From Flavobacteriales bacterium (GTDB lineage Bacteria; Bacteroidota; Bacteroidia; Flavobacteriales_F; PHOS-HE28), in the NCBI GenBank assembly GCA_020854015.1, contig JADZGG010000207.1, positions 1-9,622 on the forward strand: 9,622 nt of DNA, written 5' to 3'. The position numbers were made by a program, and so were the translations under genes. Below the pieces are notes generated by a model. The model had not been told where the DNA came from, made no database searches, and was given only the letters and a program-made list of their open reading frames with translations. Of this stretch, positions 6,720-9,622 are shown piece by piece. The first letter of the stretch is position 1; each line of letters opens with the position of its first letter.

Positions 6720-7283
6720 ATGCTCGAAACCCTCAAGCAACCCTGGCCTTGGTACGTGGCCGGAGCGCTCATCGGATTAACGGTTCCCTATCTGTTGCTC
6801 GTCGGCAACAAGACCTTCGGCATCAGCAGCTCGCTCCGGCACCTTTGCGCGGCTTGCATGCCGGGCGACATCACGTTCTTCAAATACGACTGGAAGAAGG
6901 AGGCATGGAACCTCTTCTTCGTTGGGGGGATCGCGATCGGCGCATTCATCGGTGCGCAATTTCTGAGCAACCCGGATCCGATCATACTGGCGGAGTCCAC
7001 GCAGGCGTACTTGGCCACCAAGGGCATCACCGACACCACACAACTGCTTCCGTCGGAGATCTTCAGTTGGGACCAGCTCTTCACTGTGCGCGGCCTCATC
7101 TTCATCGTGCTGGGCGGCTTCATGGTCGGCTTCGGCACGCGCTGGGCCGGCGGCTGCACCAGCGGTCACGCCATCATGGGCCTCAGCAGTTTGCAATGGC
7201 CGAGCCTCGTGGCCACCATCATGTTCATGGTGGGCGGCATCGTCATGACCTGGTTCATCCTTCCTTATCTCCTCACCCTCTGA
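6720..7283 (+). CDS. YeeE/YedE-family transporter, first half
   Basis: A 187-residue inner-membrane protein of the YeeE/YedE (sulfur transport, formerly DUF395) family, which includes the thiosulfate importer YeeE/TsuA. Four hydrophobic segments are visible at about 9-29, 62-82, 123-143 and 162-184. The family signature RWAGGCTSGH with C146 lies at 141-150. A CxxC pair, C43 and C46, sits in the loop after the first helix (HLCAACMPGD). In characterised YeeE the conserved cysteines pass thiosulfate through the channel by transient S-H-S contacts, and C146 matches one of these. At about half the usual length it must pair with the next gene product, whose ATG is 4 nt beyond this stop. It opens the second sulfur transcription unit. 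Confidence 0.87.
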   Translation: MLETLKQPWPWYVAGALIGLTVPYLLLVGNKTFGISSSLRHLCAACMPGDITFFKYDWKKEAWNLFFVGGIAIGAFIGAQFLSNPDPIILAESTQAYLATKGITDTTQLLPSEIFSWDQLFTVRGLIFIVLGGFMVGFGTRWAGGCTSGHAIMGLSSLQWPSLVATIMFMVGGIVMTWFILPYLLTL

Positions 7284-7287
7284 CGCC

Positions 7288-7800
7288 ATGAGCACGAATC
7301 TCGAACAAGCGTCCACCGCCGACGCGGACCTGAGCGCGCGCGAGCTTGACGCCATGTGCGTGAACGAGAGCGAACTGAAGCATCCCTGGTGGTACAACTT
7401 CAAGTACACGGTGTGGGGCATCCTCTTCGGCATCGTGTTCGTGAAGGCCGAGATCATCAGCTGGTTCCGCATCCAGGAGATGTTCCGCTTCGAGAGCTTC
7501 CACATGTACGGCGTCATCGGCACCGCGGTGTTCGTGGGGCTCATCAGCGTACAGCTCATCCAGCGGCTCAAGCTGAGGACCGTTCATGGCGAAACGATCC
7601 ACATCCCGAAGAAGGAATTCAACAAGGGCAACCTCGATGGTGGACTGATCTTCGGGCTGGGCAGGGCGATCACGGGCGCGTGCCCTGGCCCCTTGTTCGC
7701 GCAGGTCGGCGCCGGATTCTCCGTGGTCATCGTCACCTTCCTTAGCGCGGTGGCGGGCACGTATGTGTATGGGCGTTTCCGCGACAAGCTCCCGCATTGA
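7288..7800 (+). CDS. YeeE/YedE-family transporter, second half
   Basis: A 170-residue inner-membrane partner of the preceding protein. The first ~35 residues are polar and probably cytoplasmic, with a lone C24. Hydrophobic segments follow at about 38-60, 72-91, 117-136 and 138-162. The second-half signature FGLGRAITGACPGP carries C132, equivalent to the second pore cysteine of full-length YeeE. The two halves together likely form one thiosulfate or sulfane-sulfur channel; family members have also been linked to selenium and general sulfur transport. The 4-nt spacing to the gene before and 9-nt spacing to the cytochrome gene after indicate a single operon. Direction of transport is not determinable; import feeding the cytoplasmic persulfide dioxygenase is the simplest model. 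Confidence 0.87.
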   Translation: MSTNLEQASTADADLSARELDAMCVNESELKHPWWYNFKYTVWGILFGIVFVKAEIISWFRIQEMFRFESFHMYGVIGTAVFVGLISVQLIQRLKLRTVHGETIHIPKKEFNKGNLDGGLIFGLGRAITGACPGPLFAQVGAGFSVVIVTFLSAVAGTYVYGRFRDKLPH

Positions 7801-7809
7801 TCACCGGCC

Positions 7810-8910
7810 ATGACCGCGCCGCTCATCGCTCTCTTCGCCGCCCTGGTGGTCTTCCTCTACCTTGTGGTGGTGGACGAGGCTGCCCAGGTGCTGAGCGAAC
7901 GAGCCGGCATCCCGTTCAACGAGAACCGTTCGCGTTGGACACGAGGCTTGGTGCTTGCCCTGATCGGTGGTCTTGTGCTGCTGATGGCCTTACCGAATAG
8001 CTTGTTCGAAGAGCCACCGCCCACGGTGGCCTCATACGGACCGGACAGCCTGTGGCTCGGACCGGACACGATGCAGCTCGCGTACCTCAACGATGACCGG
8101 GAGGCACTGGTACGTTATGGGCGCGAACTCGTGCACAACACTTCGGCCTACTTCGGTCCGAAAGGGAGCGTCGCATCGATCACCAACGGCATGGACTGCG
8201 AGAACTGCCACCTCGACGCGGGTACCAAGCCATGGGGCAACAACTACGGCGCGGTGTGGAGCACTTACCCGAAGTTCCGGGAGCGGAGCGGCGCCGTGGA
8301 GACCGCCGCGAAACGCGTGAACGATTGCTTCGAACGCAGCCTGAACGGTAGGGCGCTCGACACCACCAGCCACGAGATGAAGGCGATCCTGGCTTACATG
8401 GAATGGCTCGGAAGCGGGATCAAGGCGAAGCAGAAGCCGAAGGGCAGCGGCATCGTGGAACTGGCCTTCCTCGACCGTCCTGCCGACACCACCAACGGAG
8501 CCGCGATCTACACGGCCAAGTGCATGAGCTGTCACCAAGCTGACGGACAAGGCGTGTTCACCGCTTCAGGCACCACCTACCAGTATCCGCCACTATGGGG
8601 TGAGCATAGCTACAACATCGGCGCGGGACTCTACCGCCTTAGCCGCTTCGCTGGATACGTGAAGGCGAACATGCCGCAGGGCGCCACCTGGGCGGACCCG
8701 ATCTTGACGGATAAGGAGGCTTGGGATGTGGCAGCATTTATCAACTCGCGTCAGCGCCCTTCTCGTGACCTATCGAAGGACTGGCCCAAGATCGCAGGCA
8801 AGCCGTTGGACCATCCCTTCGGCCCATATGCGGACCGTTTCCCAGAGATCCAGCATAAGTTCGGACCCTTCGGCCCCATTGCCGAAGCGAGAAAGACCAG
8901 CAAGCCATGA
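7810..8910 (+). CDS. tsdA: Membrane-anchored diheme cytochrome c, TsdA-like thiosulfate dehydrogenase/tetrathionate reductase
   Basis: A 366-residue protein. Two hydrophobic helices at about 4-21 and 46-63 are separated by an Arg-rich loop (R31, R40, R42, R45), which predicts a hairpin anchor with the cytochrome part in the periplasm. Two heme-c sites follow: CENCH (130-134) and CMSCH (238-242). VNDCFERSLNG (170-180) contains C173, which matches the Cys that is the distal ligand of the active-site heme in TsdA (His/Cys ligation). NCHLDAGTKPWG after heme 1 is also typical. The second distal ligand region reads VKANMP, with N287 and M288. TsdA couples two thiosulfates to tetrathionate with release of two electrons, and some members favour the reverse reaction. 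SoxA also has a Cys-ligated heme, but the CFERSLNG context and two-domain layout favour TsdA. The stop overlaps the soxB ATG by 4 nt. Confidence 0.85.
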   Translation: MTAPLIALFAALVVFLYLVVVDEAAQVLSERAGIPFNENRSRWTRGLVLALIGGLVLLMALPNSLFEEPPPTVASYGPDSLWLGPDTMQLAYLNDDREALVRYGRELVHNTSAYFGPKGSVASITNGMDCENCHLDAGTKPWGNNYGAVWSTYPKFRERSGAVETAAKRVNDCFERSLNGRALDTTSHEMKAILAYMEWLGSGIKAKQKPKGSGIVELAFLDRPADTTNGAAIYTAKCMSCHQADGQGVFTASGTTYQYPPLWGEHSYNIGAGLYRLSRFAGYVKANMPQGATWADPILTDKEAWDVAAFINSRQRPSRDLSKDWPKIAGKPLDHPFGPYADRFPEIQHKFGPFGPIAEARKTSKP

Positions 8911-9622
8911 GCACCATCGAACACCTTCCCGGATGTACCTGTGGCGCCCATGACGAGCCGGAGAACGGCGTGAGCCGCAGGCAGATGCTCCGCTCCCTCG
9001 GTGCGTTGGGCGCAGGCTTGACGCTCGGTCCCAGCCTGGCCATGGGGGCGCTTGGCGACGAACAGCAACGACGCGAGTTGGTCAGCAGTAAGGCGGTACA
9101 GGATGGCAAGGCGCGCAAGTTCACCATCCTTCACACCAGCGACATCCACGCACAACTGCACACGCACGACGAGTTCTTCTACGAGAACAAGCAGGCAGTG
9201 TACAAGAAGCGCGGTGGCTTCGGCGTGCTGAAGACGATGATCGACACGCTGCGTGCGGAGGACCCGGAGAACACCATCGTGATCGACGGCGGCGACTGCT
9301 TCCAGGGCGGCGGAGTGGCGGCCATGAGCGAAGGCCGCGCGCTGGTGCCGTTGATGGACCGCATCGGATACGACCTGGTGCTGCCTGGCAACTGGGAGGT
9401 GATCTACGGTAAGGAGATGATGCTGAAGGACCTTGGCGCCTACAAGGCCGACAAAGTCTGCGCGAACATGTTCCATGCGCCGTATCCGGATGCAGCGCTT
9501 GCTTCCGGCGACAAGAACGCGGAACTGAAAGGCGAGCTCATCTTTCCGCCCTATTGGACCAAGCGCGTGGCCGGGGTCAAGATCGGCTTCATCGGCTACA
9601 ACGATCCGCTCACGCCCAAGCG
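8907..9622 (+). CDS. soxB: SoxB-like thiosulfohydrolase, 5' part (runs off the window)
   Basis: The first 238 codons of a protein of the SoxB/5'-nucleotidase metallophosphoesterase family. SoxB is a periplasmic di-manganese enzyme that hydrolyses sulfate from the thiosulfate adduct on SoxYZ. A Tat signal is present: SRRQMLRSL (23-31) followed by a hydrophobic stretch to about residue 49. Metal-site motifs are ILHTSDIHAQL (74-84; D79, H81), DGGDCFQGGG (127-136; D130) and GNWE (161-164; N162). Trp in GNWE, where 5'-nucleotidases have GNHE, together with the FQGGG and GRAL segments, points to SoxB rather than UshA. The n-region before the twin arginines is long and contains GCTCGAH (9-15). The ATG overlaps the tsdA-like stop in an ATGA, so translation is probably coupled. 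The remaining metal ligands and the rest of the catalytic domain lie outside the window. Confidence 0.87.
   Translation, partial: MSTIEHLPGCTCGAHDEPENGVSRRQMLRSLGALGAGLTLGPSLAMGALGDEQQRRELVSSKAVQDGKARKFTILHTSDIHAQLHTHDEFFYENKQAVYKKRGGFGVLKTMIDTLRAEDPENTIVIDGGDCFQGGGVAAMSEGRALVPLMDRIGYDLVLPGNWEVIYGKEMMLKDLGAYKADKVCANMFHAPYPDAALASGDKNAELKGELIFPPYWTKRVAGVKIGFIGYNDPLTPK

Noticed and set aside
5564..6772. Antisense open frame (402 codons) opposite the CstB-like gene
   Set aside because: It covers the terminator and a clearly conserved coding region; the translation has no recognisable domain. It is a compositional shadow.
6749..7291. Alternative + strand frame overlapping the first yeeE half gene
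   Set aside because: Its Arg/His-rich translation has no membrane segments or family motif, whereas the 6720 frame carries the YeeE signature.
7810..8910. SoxA as an alternative identity for the diheme cytochrome
   Set aside because: SoxA also has a Cys-ligated heme, but the CFERSLNG block, NCHLDAGTKPW after heme 1 and NMP in the second domain fit TsdA better.

Overview
The window looks like part of a GC-rich Bacteroidota chromosome, possibly one of the GC-rich Flavobacteriales lineages, though I cannot place it precisely. Gene starts generally lack a Shine-Dalgarno sequence. Two intergenic regions carry a TAnnTTTG element, the Bacteroidota-type -7 promoter signature. All eleven genes I can support lie on the + strand. 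No RNA genes, CRISPR arrays, insertion sequences or transposases are visible, and nothing in base composition by eye marks any part as recently acquired.

The left part (about 1-3970) is housekeeping: a SprT-like zinc metalloprotein, a single-domain mannose-1-phosphate guanylyltransferase (GDP-mannose synthesis), a YgiD-type extradiol dioxygenase behind its own promoter, and ribonuclease D with an HRDC domain, which starts at GTG.

The right part (about 3970-9622, continuing past the window) is a cluster for inorganic and persulfide sulfur. The first unit has an ArsR-family repressor, a TauE/SafE (TSUP) exporter and a three-domain persulfide dioxygenase-rhodanese protein of the CstB type. It ends in a strong hairpin terminator at 6636-6669. 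The second unit has two YeeE/YedE half-transporters, a membrane-anchored diheme cytochrome of the TsdA type and the start of a Tat-exported SoxB. The tsdA-like and soxB genes overlap by 4 nt.

A plausible joint function is as follows. YeeE/YedE moves thiosulfate or sulfane sulfur across the membrane. The CstB-like enzyme turns persulfide into sulfite and thiosulfate in the cytoplasm, and TSUP exports sulfite. In the periplasm the TsdA-like cytochrome interconverts thiosulfate and tetrathionate, while SoxB hydrolyses sulfate from a carrier-bound intermediate. The other Sox components are not in the window.

The most notable non-coding observation is that each sulfur unit is preceded by a near-identical palindrome of the form TGACG-N3-GTCA (3989-4000 and 6690-6701). 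This suggests that one regulator, perhaps the ArsR protein itself, controls both. The ArsR protein has an unusual cysteine set (C44, C100, C101). The cytochrome carries Asn-Met at the distal heme-2 ligand position, a pattern I recall from the tetrathionate-reducing TsdA of Campylobacter jejuni.
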